Positions 1-12,560 of a DNA stretch of 64,000 nucleotides are shown piece after piece. Numbering within the stretch: the stretch's first letter is position 1; each line of letters opens with the position of its first letter. A program made the position numbers and the translations under genes. The notes beneath the pieces were generated by a model. That model was given only the letters and a program-made list of their open reading frames with translations. It did not search any database and was not told where the DNA came from. Source of the DNA: Thereva unica. Taxonomy: Eukaryota > Arthropoda > Insecta > Diptera > Therevidae. The DNA is taken from contig OX465281.1 in assembly GCA_949987705.1 (NCBI GenBank), forward strand, positions 102,137,248-102,201,247. Reading direction: 5' to 3'.

Positions 1-454
1 CACAAGACGGGAACTATTGGCAAACGTGGACTCAACTAAACACTTCCACAAGGTGTGTAATTCTCTTGAACCGTGCAGACGTGTATTAATTTTCACCTCC
101 GTCCGGAATTTTTTACTCTCGTATCCGAAGAAGTTTTTTGTGATTTCTTTTTACTTAACTTACACTAGTGTATCCTTAGTGTTCTTAGTGTTCCACCCCC
201 GCAAAACCCCCCGTGATCAATATTTCAAAACTATTGGACTTTGGACTCTGCAGTCGTGTAATTAGTTCGGTACCGAATAACGCCCCAGAAATAGTTTGTG
301 AACTGTTTTGATTAATTCACTAGTGCCATCCTTAGTGATAATTAACTAGCTAATTATATAATTATACAAACTATTAAAATAATTGAACTTTGGACTCTCG
401 TCAGCCGCATCGCCACGGAAATTTGAGTGTTTATTTACGGAAATAATAATCAAC

Positions 455-3028
455 ATGAGCAATTGCGGTAATAATTCTTGCACCATCGACAACTCCACCG
501 CCGACGTCACCCAGTGGGTCACATGCAGTGGTATATGCCAGGTATCATTCCATGCCTCATGCATTGGACTTTCCCGCACTGCGCTACATCATGTAAATGA
601 ATTTAAAAAAGCTTTTAAATTCTACTGCGCAGACTGCAAGTCGATCAACTTGTCTCATGTATTGATGGCAATTAAAGCGAACAACAACAACATCGACAAT
701 TTGGCGGAGGCGCTGACTCACATTAAAAGTGATTTGGAAGCTTGCAGCGCAAAGGCCTTTAACACGGACAGAAGTGCCCAGCTGATAATTCAGAATGTGG
801 ACGAGCTTTCTTATGCGGTGGATAGGATTGAGAGTAGCCAACTCCAGACCGCTAAGAGTTTTCAACTTCTTAGATCAAAAGTTGATAATTTATCGCTATC
901 CAAGGATGCCCCTAAGTGCCCTGATGATTTCGAAAAATTTTTGAAATTTGAGCTTAATATGATTGCTGCATCCCTAAAAAAAATTAAGTTGAGCTCAGAT
1001 GCTAATCGCTGCAGTTCCAGCAATGATATCCAAGATATCCTAGCTGACCATGGGAGCAAATTCTCTGAGTTAAAAAAGGCAGTTAATCTACTTAAAAGGG
1101 AACTAAATTTCCAGCTCAACAACCTCCAATTTCAACTGGCTGCCATTAATTCACTAAGTCCAATAGACCCGATCTCTCCTCCTGCTGGATTAAGTGAAGA
1201 TCTGCCGTTCAGTGAAAATATCAACGATATTATCTACGACGACAACTTTACTCTGAGGTCCCCAATCAACGGCCTCCACCAGCGGACCTTATCTATTTCG
1301 GAAAATTCGCCGACTAATCTACCACCGCTTCATCTGCCGGAGCGCACGATTAATAAGTTCGGCACGACTTGGTCTCAGGGAGAATGGGATGCCCGGCTGG
1401 AAATGATCAGCAACAAAAATCAACAGACACCGAAAACTTCCGGGCGCAGCAATAGAAAGAAACAGCGTGCCCCCATGTACAGCGGCATAAGGAACGTCAG
1501 GACAGTAAATGTCTCGAGCACCAACGACAACTTGTCCTATTATTTCCTCAAGGGCGTGCAACCACGATTCAACTCATCTTGGGTAATTTCGCTGTTTAAA
1601 ACTGACTTCTCGATTGATATATCGAACTGCGAAGAAGTCAGTCATCGAAATAAGAAGTCCAATAAACCCAGGAGCTTCAAATTGGCCCTGCCCTCTAGAT
1701 ACGATTGGTTGTTCCAGAATGAGGCAGAGATCTTTACATGGAAGAACTTGATTTTACACCGATGGATAGATAGGCTAAGTAAATCTAAGAGTAGCCCTAA
1801 AGTAAAACCTAACAAAATATACACTAACACTACTAATTCAATAACTACTAACTCACTAACCAATAATAAAAAAAATTTACTTCCAACCACCATCAGAAAA
1901 ACTAAGAGCACTAACGTTACTAATGATCCACTCCCAACCACTAATTACCCGAATTTCGCGCGAAGTCACATTATTGTTGGCGGCCGTTCCTACGCTGACA
2001 TCTGCGATGCTCAACCTCAACCAACCCCGCTACAGCAAATGTCATCGGATTCTTCGGTAAGATCCAAGTCGCCTTTCTTGGATCCTCTACAACCCCCGGT
2101 GGTAAAAAATACCATTATATCTGCTGACTCCGAAGATAAGAGATATTTGCTTTCACGCTTGCGAGAAAAGAGGATCTTTCATGATGTTCGCCTATTCCTG
2201 GCTTATAGGGTTGATACACGGGCACAAACGAATGATCATTCTTCCAGCTTCATCCATTTGAATGATCATTCGTTTACATGCTGATACACGAGACAACGGT
2301 AATGAAGATACAGTGAATGACAGCAATTGTCAAAATGGACGTGGCCAGCATTTTACCAATTGTTAACTTGCTCATGATGAGGAGAAAATCCAGAAAGTTA
2401 AAACGCTTAGCAATGAAAGCAAGGAAAAGGATATGCGTAAACATAATTAAAAGAACCACGAACTTTCAAAAACGTTTTGAAAACGTCAAAATATTCTTCC
2501 TCTTCTTCTTTTTATACCAAGGGTACATAGCACAGACAAATTTTTTAACTTCTAAACACTTTAAATAGTGGAAAATTTCCAGTTTCCAACTTCATTGAAG
2601 GCGAATGAAGTTCTATTTGCTTCATTCAGAAAAGAAACGAATGAAGATATTAATGTTCATTAGAACTTCATTGCATGTGATACACGAAGACGAATGATCA
2701 TTCCTCTTTCAATGAACATTCGTTGGTGCCCGTGTATCAACCCTATTACATGCACAACAAACCAGATTCAACTTGCATTAATGGTAAGACCAGGACTAGT
2801 CTAATTATTTCTATTCAGCAAGAGGGCCTACCTACTGAACGTAATGCCCTCCTAGAACTCTTTACAAATTTCTATGAACAATTCCAAATTTCCCCTCAGC
2901 AAGTTAGCAAGGACCTTTCTGCATATGGGTCCCATGTCAGAGCAAAACATATCTCCCAACTTCAAAGGAGTCGGGACGAATCAAATATAATATTATCGTC
3001 CTTAACTAGCTTCCCCCCGAAATTCTAA
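455..3028 (+). pseudogene. LINE ORF1 protein with PHD-like zinc finger, split by a TIR element
   Basis: The first ATG in frame is at 455 (MSNCGNNSC...). The frame runs to 2206, is broken by the TIR element at 2207-2743, and resumes in the same frame to the stop at 3026-3028, giving about 677 codons without the insert. The N-terminal ~65 residues hold spaced Cys and His (CGNNSC, C..GICQVSFHASC, FYCADC) like the PHD-type finger known from CR1-family ORF1 proteins. A heptad-like, probably coiled-coil region follows (roughly residues 75-230), then a Ser/Thr/Asn-rich linker. ORF1 proteins of this class are thought to bind RNA and package the element transcript. The codon TAT is duplicated on both sides of the insert, fitting a target-site duplication. 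Confidence 0.8.
2207..2743. mobile_element. Small TIR element (MITE) inserted in LINE ORF1
   Basis: The ends are inverted copies of AGGGTTGATACACGGGCAC (2207 onward and ending about 2743-2745). Just inside both ends, related sequence with AATGATCATTC repeats in inverted orientation, so the element has longer imperfect inverted arms. The duplicated flank reads TAT (2204-2206 and 2744-2746), or AT/TA depending on where the ends are drawn, so the superfamily is unclear. An 83-codon ORF inside resembles nothing recognisable and is probably chance. Confidence 0.8.
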
Positions 3029-3065
3029 CCATCTCCCAGCCCGTCATTCAAAACTAACATCTTCC

Positions 3066-6000
3066 GATAACTTAAGACTCTTCTATCATAACTGCAGTGG
3101 GATGAGAGGCAAACTGAAGGATCTTTTTATCGACTCCAAATCCTGTGACTTCAATGTACTGGTGTTAACCGAGACTTGGTTGAATGATTCCTTCCTTAAC
3201 GAGGAGATCTTGCATGGCAGCTGGTCCATTTATAGATGCGATAGAGATTATATATCTACCGGTCTCTCAAGAGGAGGTGGTGTCCTCATAGCTGTTAGAG
3301 ACCCCTTAAATAGTGAATTTATCGCGACTACATCGTCTCAAACCTTCGAACATATTTTAGTACGAGTAAAGTTCGGAAATAAATACATTGTCATCGGTTC
3401 TTTTTACTTACCTCCAAACTCCGACGAATCTATATTAGGCTAGTGCAAATACGATTTAAATGCTTCAAAACAAAAAAAAATTAATAGCAGGCAAGGCTCA
3501 GCAGTTAAATGTGGTCAAGGCTATATCTAAGAGAAAAAAAAACTTTTAAACACGAAAAAAGGGGAAATCTTAAAATGGGGATGCTATTTAGGGGTTGCAA
3601 ACGGTTTTTTGTGATTTGCGGTGAAACATGACCTCCTAGTGGAAAACGCTTCATGCAAAAGTTATAGATCTATATCTAATCTATAACTTTTGTATATAAC
3701 ATATTTTGACATAACCTCAAATTCTATAAGAAAATGGCGGAAAACCGTTTTTCAGTTTTTAATTTTTTTCTCACGTAAAATTAATTCAATTTAAATGAAA
3801 ATTTGTAAGAATATACCTTGTTTGTGTTAAATAAGCATGATTTTTTCTTGGTTTGAAAAACGAATGGTTTCCTAGATATTGACATTTTTTCGAAAAAAAT
3901 ACCCTAATTTTGCAAGAACAACTTTATTGGTGTTTTTTCGGATTTCGATGTTCAAATAAGTGCTCAATTAACCGTTGAAATGTCTACTTTCAAATGGTCT
4001 ATATATGTTAATACTTTATTCTTCATTAAACTGCTTAAAATTAAGAAAAACCGAAAAAGGACTTTTCGGATCACGAATTTTTCAATTTTACAACTTTTTT
4101 AAAATTTTGAGTTATTTCCGTTAATGACGGTTAAATTTTAATGACAGAACTTATTTTCATATAATATTACTTAAATTAAATAAAGTTAATTACAGAAAGT
4201 GGCACACACCATCCGCAACATTTTAAATATATGTATAAAAAATAAAAAAAAAATATGTACGTATAAATTTTGTTTCACTTGAATTACCCGCCTAAACCCA
4301 ATTACCCGCCTTGGGTGGGCGATTTCAAGACTGGGAGACACCACTTAAACGCACTCTACTAGTACGGGCCAAGATTTGTGATGCTGGCTTGTAGAAGAAC
4401 ACGTGGTGATTAAGTTTGAAATCTAAATAAAAAAATGTTTATCGACTAGAATCTGCTCTCGTCGTAAAATAACAAGGTGAAAATCTATGGTAGTATTTTT
4501 TCCTAACATTCAACACTGTCGGTAACTCTTATGATTTTACTTTTATTACAAATTTTTGCACGTGTTATCAGACAGTACATATTTTACATTTATTTTGAAG
4601 CAATTCCTAGACAGTGTTAGATTTCTGCGTACACATTAAAATAATACGCCATACTAAAACTTAAAATTATAATGATCGTGCAAAAATTTGTAATAAAAGT
4701 AAAATCATAAGAGTTACCGACAGTGTTGAATGCTAGGAAAAAATACTACCATAGATTTTCACCTTGTTATTTTACGACGAGAGCAGATTCTAGTCGATAA
4801 ACATTTTTTTATTTAGATTTCAAACTTAATCACCACGTGTTCTTCTACAAGCCAGCATCACAAATCTTGGCCCGTACTAGTAGAGTGCGTTTAAGTGGTG
4901 TCTCCCAGTCTTGAAATCGCCCACCCAAGGCGGGTAATTGGGTTTAGGCGGGTAATTCAAGTGAAACAAAATTTATACGTACATATTTTTTTTTTATTTT
5001 TTATATATTTAAAATGTTGCGGATGGTGTGTGCCACTTTCTGTAATTAACTTTATTTAATTTAAGTAATATTATATGAAAATAAGTTCTGTCATTAAAAT
5101 TTAACCGTCATTAACGGAAATAACTCAAAATTTTAAAAAAGTTGTAAAATTGAAAAATTCGTGATCCGAAAAGTCCTTTTTCGGTTTTTCTTAATTTTAA
5201 GCAGTTTAATGAAGCATAAAGTATTAACATATATAGACCATTTGAAAGTAGACATTTCAACGGTTAATTGAGCACTTATTTGAACATCGAAATCCGAAAA
5301 AACACCAATAAAGTTGTTCTTGCAAAATTAGGGTATTTTTTTCGAAAAATGTCAATATCTAGGAAGACATTCGTTTTTCAAACCAAGAAAAAATCATGCT
5401 TATTTAACACAATACAAGGTATATTCTTACAAATTTTCATTTAAATTGAATTAATTTTATGTGAGAAAAAAATTAAAAACTGAAAAATCGGTTTTCCGCC
5501 ATTTTCTTATAGAATTTGAGGTTATGTCAAAATATGTTATATACAAAAGTTATAGATTTTTTTATTATCTACAACTTTTGCATGAAGCGTTTTCCACTAG
5601 GAGGTCATGTTTCACCGCAAATCACAAAAAACCGTTTTCAACCCCTAAATAGCATCCCCATTTTAAGATTTCCCCTTTTTTCGTGTTTAAAAGTTTTTTT
5701 TTCTCTTAGTTATAGCCTTGTCCACATTTAACTGCTGAGCCTTGCCTGCTATTAATTTTTTTTTCCAAAAACCTATTTGCACTAGCCTATATATGATAAT
5801 GTGATTCATATAATAGATGAAATATCCAACGATAGCAAAGATATATTAATCATAGGTGATTTTAATCGGCCTAATATATCTTTTATTCGTGACGAGGAAG
5901 ACAATTATTTACTTCCGATTAATGTATCAAACCCCGTCGATATAAAGTTTATCGACAATCTTTACAGCAACGACTTGCAACAGGTAATTAGCCAACCAAA

Positions 6001-8289
6001 TTCAAATGGGAAATGGTTGGATTTAATCTTCACTAACCTCTATGAAGATTTGAACGTGCTTCCCGCTTCTGAAGAGGAGAATCTATTTAATAACACTAAA
6101 CATCATTCCGCGTGGGTCGTCGAGCTCAGTTCTACAATAACTGATTTTCTCGCCTCCTATAACAACTCTGTAGTCTTCGATTTTAAGAATGCCGATAATG
6201 TTAGTATTAGCACTAAATTATCCCTTATTAACTGGGAGGATCTACTTGATGGTGATGATATTGACGAGCTAGTTACTAGATTCTACGATGTTATCTTTAA
6301 CACCATTGGCAGATTCGTACCCAAAATAAAAAAATGGGATAAATTGACGGAGCCATGGCTTGACAAAAACACTCGGTCCCTTCGTAATAGGAGAAATAAA
6401 TTGTACCGCGTGGTGAAAAATAACAACAATGTTAGTGCTGAGCAGAAATCTGAATACGTCAGGTTAGCCTCAGAATTTAGTCATAGGTCACGGGAGGCCT
6501 ATACTACCTATGCAAAGACTGTCGGTGAAAATATCATACGTAATCCTAAAAAATTCTTTGATTTCGTTAACCTAAAGCGAAAAACATCAGGCTACCCGAC
6601 AACAATGACAAACGGTATCACGCACTCCTCTCTCCCCCAAGAAATTTCAAACATGTTTGCGGACAGGTTCAGTGAAATCTTCTGCCCCATTTCTTCGACT
6701 GCACACACTGTCCCAAGAGAGCATTCCGAAACTGCGGTCCTTATAGACAATATATCTTTATCGCCCGAAGATATAATGACAGGTCTTATAGATCTGGAGG
6801 TCAATAAAGGTCCCGGTCCGGACTGTCTACCTGCAAGTTTTTTGCAGAGCCACGCCCAACTCATTCTAATCCCTCTTCACCTCATTTTTAACAAGTCCCT
6901 TTCTGCCGGTAAGTTTCCTTCTGTATGGAAGAAATCCTTCCTCACACCAATCTTTAAGTCAGGTGATAAACATGCGGTGGACAACTATAGGGGCATTGCT
7001 ATCCTATCGGTTATCCCTAAACTATTTGAAAAACTTATCTATGACAAGATGCCCCTCTAATTGTTCCGAACCAGAACGATCAGCAACATGGTTTCAGAAA
7101 AGGTCGTTCCACCACATCCAATCTTATGATACTGATATCCGAACTACTATGTGGTGTAGAACAAGGCCACCAGTTTGACGCTATCTACACTGACTTCAGC
7201 AAGGCATTTGATCGAGTAGACCACCACATTCTATATATGAAATTATTAAGATTTGGGATATCCGGCTCCCTTCTGGATTGGATAACATCCTATCTTAACG
7301 GGAGAACTCAGGTGGTAAGATTTCAGGGCTTCCTCTCGAAAGAAATCAATGTAACCTCAGGTGTACCGCAAGGCAGCCACCTAGGGCCACTTTTATTTAA
7401 CATATTCATTTCCGATCTATCTGAAATATTAAATGGCATTCCGCACCTCTTTTACGCCGATGATTTAAAAATTTATAGTGCTATTAGGTCTCAAACTGAT
7501 GTATCCTTTTTACAGTCGAAACTTAATGCACTACATGACTGGTGCACCACTAACAATCTTCTTCTTAACACCAGTAAGTGCCACGTAATTACCTTCTCCA
7601 GGAAAAGAAACAAACAGCTGCAAAATTATTATCTCAATGACAATGTCTTGGATCGTGTCGATCACATTGTTGATTTAGGCATTGTCCTCGACAGCAAGTT
7701 AAACTTTAACTTACACTATGATAATATTATTGCTAGATCCAACAAGCTGTTGGGCTTTATCAAGAGAAGAGCTAAAGAATTCGACAATGTTTGGGTTACT
7801 AAAGCCTTGTTTTGCTCATTGGTCCGTCCTATTCTTGAGTATGCGTGCCAGATCTGGGATGCTATATTTCAAATTAGTAGTAATCGAATAGAATCTGTCC
7901 AAAAGAAGTTCCTTCTTTTCGCGCTTAGGAACCTCTATAATCCTTCGGATTTTCACAACCTTCCTCACTATAAGGACAGGCTCAAAATCCTTGATCTCTT
8001 GCCTCTATCCCTTAGACGGAAATTGCTTATATCTTGTTTTACCCTGGATGTCCTGAACAATAACCTCAAGGTGCAGTTCCTGTCGGACACAATCAAATTT
8101 AACGATACCCGACAAACAAGACATTCCAAACTGCTTAAAGAGTACCCGCATCGCACTGAATATGCTAGAAACGAGCCCGTGAACAGGTGCTGCATTACCT
8201 TCAATTCCTACGCGTCCTGTTTCTCTCCCTCAATTAACAAAAGTTCCTATAAAAGAAAACTAATTTCCCTATTGCCCTCTTCTAACTAA
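3066..8289 (+). pseudogene. LINE ORF2: AP-type endonuclease and reverse transcriptase, split and frameshifted
   Basis: The endonuclease begins near 3066 (NLRLFYHNCSGMRGK), in a frame open upstream across the ORF1 stop. It shows the TETWL motif, is broken by the foldback at 3437-5788, then continues with GDFN and KHHS. The reverse transcriptase follows at about 6770-7800: DNYRGIAIL, TDFSKAFDRVDH (motif A), GVPQGSHLGPLLFNIF (motif B) and YADD (motif C, about 7453-7464). A frameshift lies near 7050, where the upstream frame reaches TAA while RT homology continues in the next frame. The C-terminal region ends at 8289. Such proteins nick the target and copy element RNA into the nick. With the insert and frameshift this copy cannot make an intact enzyme. 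Confidence 0.85.
3437..5788. mobile_element. 2.35-kb foldback element with ~1.1-kb inverted arms
   Basis: The left arm (3437 to about 4564) and right arm (about 4677-5788) are near-perfect reverse complements around a spacer of roughly 110 bp. The outermost bases are AGGCTAGTGCAAATA and its complement. The arms differ by a few substitutions and small indels. The LINE endonuclease frame stops at the left edge and resumes right of the right edge. Flanks are AT-rich (TATATT and ATATAT), so the target duplication cannot be fixed. ORFs of 60-70 codons inside are low-complexity and appear to be chance. No transposase is encoded, so mobilisation in trans would be needed. Confidence 0.85.
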
Positions 8290-8424
8290 CATTATAGACC
8301 TAGATCTTAGTTTAATATTTAAATATTAAATACTCGCAATGTTCCTTATTAATGTTAATATGTATTTTTTTATCTGTAACTGTTTTTGTTAAGTGCCTTG
8401 TTTGGCAAATAAATAAATAAATAA

Positions 8425-10015
8425 GTATCTCTATGGGCAAAACTTCATCCTTCGAACGGATCACGCAGCATTAAAATGGCTGATGCAATTCAAAAACCCT
8501 GAAGGACAAGTGGCAAGATGGATAGAGAGACTTCAGTCCTACGACTTCAATATAGACCACAGAAAGGGAAGAAACCATGGAAATGCAGATGCACTCTCCC
8601 GGCGACCATGCGTACCAGACTGCAAACATTGTGGACGTATCGAGGAAAAGTGTCAACGGACAACAGTCGAGCCAACGACAGGATGGGATGACCAGGGACT
8701 CCGAGACGCCCAACGCGACGACCCGGATATTTCTTCAATTCTGACATGGAAGGAATACGTGGAAAAGCCGGAATGGAAGGACATTGCTGAGAGGAGCGAG
8801 ACCCTGAAGAACTATTGGGCCCAATGGGATTCCTTGTACATTGAGCGAGGAGTATTAAAGCGCAAATGGGAAACCGCTGACGGTACCTCTCATCGAATGC
8901 AGGTATTAGTCCCTCGCGTTAGAATAAGGGATATTCTCGAGGAGTGTCATAATGGCGCATCATGAGGACATCTGGGAGTCAATAAAACCTTGGCAAAAAT
9001 AAGAGATAGATTCTATTGGCTTCACATGCGAGACGATGTTGCAGACTGGTGCCGTAGATGCACAACTTGTGCCAGCAGCAAGGGTCCTCGAGTAAGAAAG
9101 AAAGGAGAAATGCAGCAATACAACGTGGGAGCCCCATTTGAAAGAATCGCCATCGATGTGGCGGGACCTTTTCCGGTGTCAGACAGAGGAAATCGTTACA
9201 TTTTGGTGGTCATGGATTACTTCAGTAAGTGGCCCGAAGCATATGCCATTCCAAATCAGGAAGCAATCACTGTTGCAGAGGAATTAGTGAACAATTGGAT
9301 CTGCAGATTTGGTGTTCCTCATGAACTTCATTCTGACCAAGGCAGAAACTTTGAATCTCAAGTTTTTCAAGAAGTATGTAAGATACTTGGAGTGAAGAAG
9401 ACCAGGACGACGCCCCTTCACCCCCAGTCCGATGGAATGGTAGAGCGATTTAACAGGACAATGCTAGAACATCTAAGGAAAGTTGTTAGTGAGCACCAGC
9501 GTGACTGGGACAGTTACATCCCTGTATTTCTAATGGCATATCGGACAGCGGTTCATAATTCCACAGGACAAAACCCTTGTAGTGTGATTTTTGGAAGACC
9601 AATCCGGCTGCCAAGCGACTTGAAATTTGGGACACCTGTTGAAAGCAACGAGTCTACTGGCGGTTATACAGGTGAACTTCGTGATCGACTTGCAGATATC
9701 CACCAGCTCGCAAGGAGGAATCTCAAGATAGCCAGTGACAGGATGAAAACTAGGTACGACCTCCGAGCAAACGGTAGCGGATACCAGGAAGGTGACCTCG
9801 TTTGGCTGTTCAACCCTCGACGACGAAAAGGCAAGTCTCCGAAACTTCAGCGCCAGTGGGAGGGGCCCTATAAAATCCTAACACGGATCAACGATGTTGT
9901 CTACAGGATTCAACAAGGACCCAAAGCCAAGAAGAAGATTGTGCACATAGACAGGCTGTGCCCATATCATCAGCCAGATCCAGGATGGACAACTGTTCGG
10001 GACGAACAGTCCTAA
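8425..10015 (+). pseudogene. Gypsy pol: RNase H end plus integrase, one in-frame stop
   Basis: The frame opens in RNase H (LRTDHAALKWL, then GRNHGNADALSRRP closing the domain). Next comes the integrase zinc-binding region, with two His around 8948 and 8969 and a CRRC..C cluster. The catalytic core shows Asp in AIDVAGPFP, Asp in HSDQGRNF and Glu in DGMVERFNRT. The C-terminal domain carries GDLVWLFNPRR and a WEGPYKI (GPY-type) module. Integrase joins the cDNA ends to host DNA. A single TGA at 8963-8965, between the two His of the zinc finger, interrupts an otherwise open frame ending at 10015. With the LINE upstream, this copy is dead. Confidence 0.9.
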
Positions 10016-10026
10016 GGAGGGGGCAA

Positions 10027-10528
10027 TGGCGCCATCTGTTTGTGAAAAAGCATAATCAACGATTGTCGATAAAAACTCTGGTTGATGTCTGAACTAATGC
10101 TTTATGTACTAAACTAAAATTGGAACGCGCGATAAGTGAAGACAACTTCAAGCTTCTGGACGAAAAGAAAAGAACATACCACTAGGCTCGAGAAAAAGGA
10201 CTCGAGAAGGTTCCAGAAGTTAAATAAAGGTGGAGCTTGGATATAAAAAGCGGCTTGCAGGCGCTGAGTGAGTCAGTTTTGATTGGAAAGGCGATAAAAG
10301 CTTTATAAAGTGAAAACAGTGAAAAGTGGTGATTTAAAAGTGAACTATAAAGCGATAGATAGAGTTTAATAGTGCGAGTTATTAAATTTAAAGTGATTAT
10401 AGTGAACTGAAAGAATTATGTTTGTAATTAAATTGTGTTTCGTTTGTAATAAATAAATTATTGTGTGGATAATTAAAAAGTGTATTCCTTAATAAATCCT
10501 ACGAATCCGTTAAGCCCTAAAAACGTAA
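10027..10528 (+). repeat. Gypsy 3' LTR
   Basis: It follows the purine-rich tract AAGGAGGGGG, begins with TG near 10027 and ends in GTAACA at 10528. It contains a TATAAAA-like box near 10242 and polyadenylation-type AATAAA motifs near 10448. The start is inferred from the TG after the tract because the 5' LTR is outside the window. Confidence 0.6.
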
Positions 10529-10720
10529 CAATATTGTTCATTCTGTTATTTTAGATAGCCATAAGTTTCGACGGTGTGCTACAATCCCCAAAATTTAGCA
10601 GCCCTCCCAAAAACACTGTGGTGAGATAAGATCTGTGAAGGCACTATAGACAAGAATAAGAAATCACGCGTGAGCTCAAAGGGCGGAAAATCATTTAGGT
10701 CAGTGCGTGGATGAGGTGTT

Positions 10721-10935
10721 CTAAAGTGAGAACAGTGAAAAGTGGTGATTTAAAAGAGAATTATAAAGCGATAGATAGAATTTAATAGTGCGAGTTATTA
10801 AAGTGAAAGTGATTATAGTGAACTGTAAGAATTGTGTTTGTAATTAAATTGTGTTTTGGTTTGTAATAAATAAATTATTGTGTGGATAATTAAAAAGCCG
10901 GATCCTACGAATCCGTTAAGCCGGAAAAACGGCTA
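10721..10935 (+). repeat. Second fragment of the same gypsy LTR
   Basis: This closely repeats the last ~200 bp of the LTR at 10303-10520 (GTGAAAACAGTGAAAAGTGG, then GCGATAGATAGA, then ACGAATCCGTTAAGCC), with several substitutions. It is separated from it by ~190 bp with no recognised feature. It is probably a remnant of an older solo LTR or a local duplication. Confidence 0.75.
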
Positions 10936-11320
10936 TGTAGGAACGTCCGTGACTATGACTGCTTTTAGAATACGGGGGTTAAGATGTAGCATGCTCAATA
11001 TGTGGTACAATTTGTAGTATATTATGGACATCTCTAAAATTAACATGGAACATTCCATGAGTATAGATCAAAGAAGTCATGAAAAGTAACAAAACATCAA
11101 AAATACTTGGGATATTCGTTGCGGTGTTGTGGCCTGGCCAAAGTCGTCTTGGCATTTAAGGCCTTTTATGGCGGGGAGATCTCCAAAATATATCACTGCG
11201 GTGTATGTTTCAAGTTCCATCAATAGCCGTGTTTTTTTAATGAACTATATAAGTAGTTCTTCCCCATACAAATCTGAAAACCCAGGTTTTATCGGGGTTT
11301 CTATCTAGGTTTTGGCATTG
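10936..11320. other. No recognisable feature
   Basis: Moderately AT-rich sequence without a convincing ORF, RNA gene or terminal repeat. From about 11320 it starts to resemble, on the opposite strand, the stretch near 23.28 kb (TTTGTCCATATCTACTT). Confidence 0.5.
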
Positions 11321-12558
11321 ATTATAGAGTAAGTAGATATGGACAAACATCTTTCAGGTTGTCTTGTTAGATGGCGATAGTTACACTGATTTAAGTTTTA
11401 AGCTGCGAATTTCTGTTGTAAACCTCTAAAATTAATGGGAATGGGTTTACAACATTAGTTTAATAATATTAATAATAACATTTCTTTATAAGTGCATAAT
11501 AATCCTAAAATAGACACATTTTTTAATTTTGTTATTTTTTAGAAGAAATTGAAAAAAAAAACAGGTTTGCGCCTGAATTTAAAAAAGCATTTCAAAGCCC
11601 TTGACGCATGTTAGAAAAAAAGCCAAAAGTTTCGGATCTAAAAATAGATTCCTGTTTGTGGTATTCCTTCTGTTTTGTTTTGGAAGGGGGCGGGTGGGCT
11701 AAAAAAATGAGATTTCTTGGTCGGTGGCTGGAATTTATGAATGAAGGAATTAATGCATGGGAAAAGATGCAAATGTAATGGGAAATTGCGAATCGTTTTT
11801 TTTTATTTTGAGAAAAATGAAAAAAATGAAGTAGGTTTTTTTTAACAAAAAATCAAATTTTTATGTATTTATTTTTATTGTTACTTATAGAGAAAATTTA
11901 AGCATTTAGTTTGGGTTAATTTAAATATATGTATTTGCTTACAATAATAGAGAATAATAAAAAATATCAGATTTTTCGTTTAACTTCATGTTTCTCAAGA
12001 GTAGAAGAAGGAAAGGTTCCGATTTTAAAAGATTTTTATAAAATTATTGGGTACTTTATCAGTCCGTCCGTCCTCCGCTCTGGGAACAACAACAAAGGGT
12101 TGTGCCCTACTCCGATAATTAGGTAGTAGGAGAGTGCTTGGATCTTACAATCCAGAGTCAAAGTCGTTACTCATATTTAAAAAAAAAATACTTGGAAAAA
12201 GATGATTTTAACAAAATTTCAACCGTCAATAACTTTTTAAAGGATGACCAAGGGCTAATTCCAAAAGAAACATGTTTAGGTCAACCTAACTTACAACCTC
12301 TACCACCTGGAAGTGGGATGATGTTGTAAATAATTACCCAAAACTCTAAGAATTTTGGAATATTATGTACATGTATTTGTTTATCAAACTTATTATACAA
12401 CTGGCAACCTGCCGTGAAAACCCATAATTAGTGGCGGGTGCCTCGGCACAAAAACTCTCTTGTTTTGTGTGAGGAAAAGATTGCAAACAATCAAAAAAGA
12501 AATTTGTAGATGCAGACACATTGTGTAACTATAAGCTAGTTGATTTATCTGTTCTAAA
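11321..12558 (+). repeat. Repeat family U, copy 1, left part
   Basis: From about 11560 this matches, in the same orientation, 25986-27275 (TTTCGGATCTAAAAATAGAT, GGGCGGGTGGGCT, AAAACCCATAATTAGTGGC). Part of it also matches the minus strand at 22.9-23.35 kb. Divergence of roughly 10-20% by eye and many indels suggest an old dispersed repeat. No coding potential is recognised here; the family's coding relic lies further right (13.2 kb). Confidence 0.7.
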
Positions 12559-12560
12559 TA

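Larger units (their letters stand above)
1..8424 (+). mobile_element. CR1-like non-LTR retrotransposon (LINE), twice interrupted
   Basis: A LINE with two reading frames in the usual order: ORF1 with a PHD-like cysteine/histidine cluster, and ORF2 with endonuclease and reverse transcriptase. There is no RNase H after the RT. A short 3' UTR (8290-8405) ends in an (AAAT)n tail at 8406-8424, immediately followed by gypsy RNase H sequence, so the tail marks the 3' insertion edge. The 5' edge is probably at or left of the window start, since bases 1-454 show no other identity and may be 5' UTR. Assignment to CR1 rests on the PHD-type ORF1, the YADD-type RT and the short-repeat tail; a related Jockey-group clade is possible. 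Two younger insertions and one frameshift have inactivated it. Confidence 0.85.
8425..10528 (+). mobile_element. 3' part of a Ty3/gypsy LTR retrotransposon
   Basis: The segment starts abruptly inside RNase H at the LINE tail and continues through integrase, a purine-rich tract (10014-10024) and a 3' LTR. The missing 5' part (LTR, gag, protease, RT) should lie left of the LINE, outside the window. This shows the LINE inserted into an already resident gypsy copy. Confidence 0.85.

Noticed and set aside
5461..5731. ORFs in the right arm of the 2.35-kb foldback
   Set aside because: Overlapping frames with no motif, and the opposite arm lacks an equivalent.
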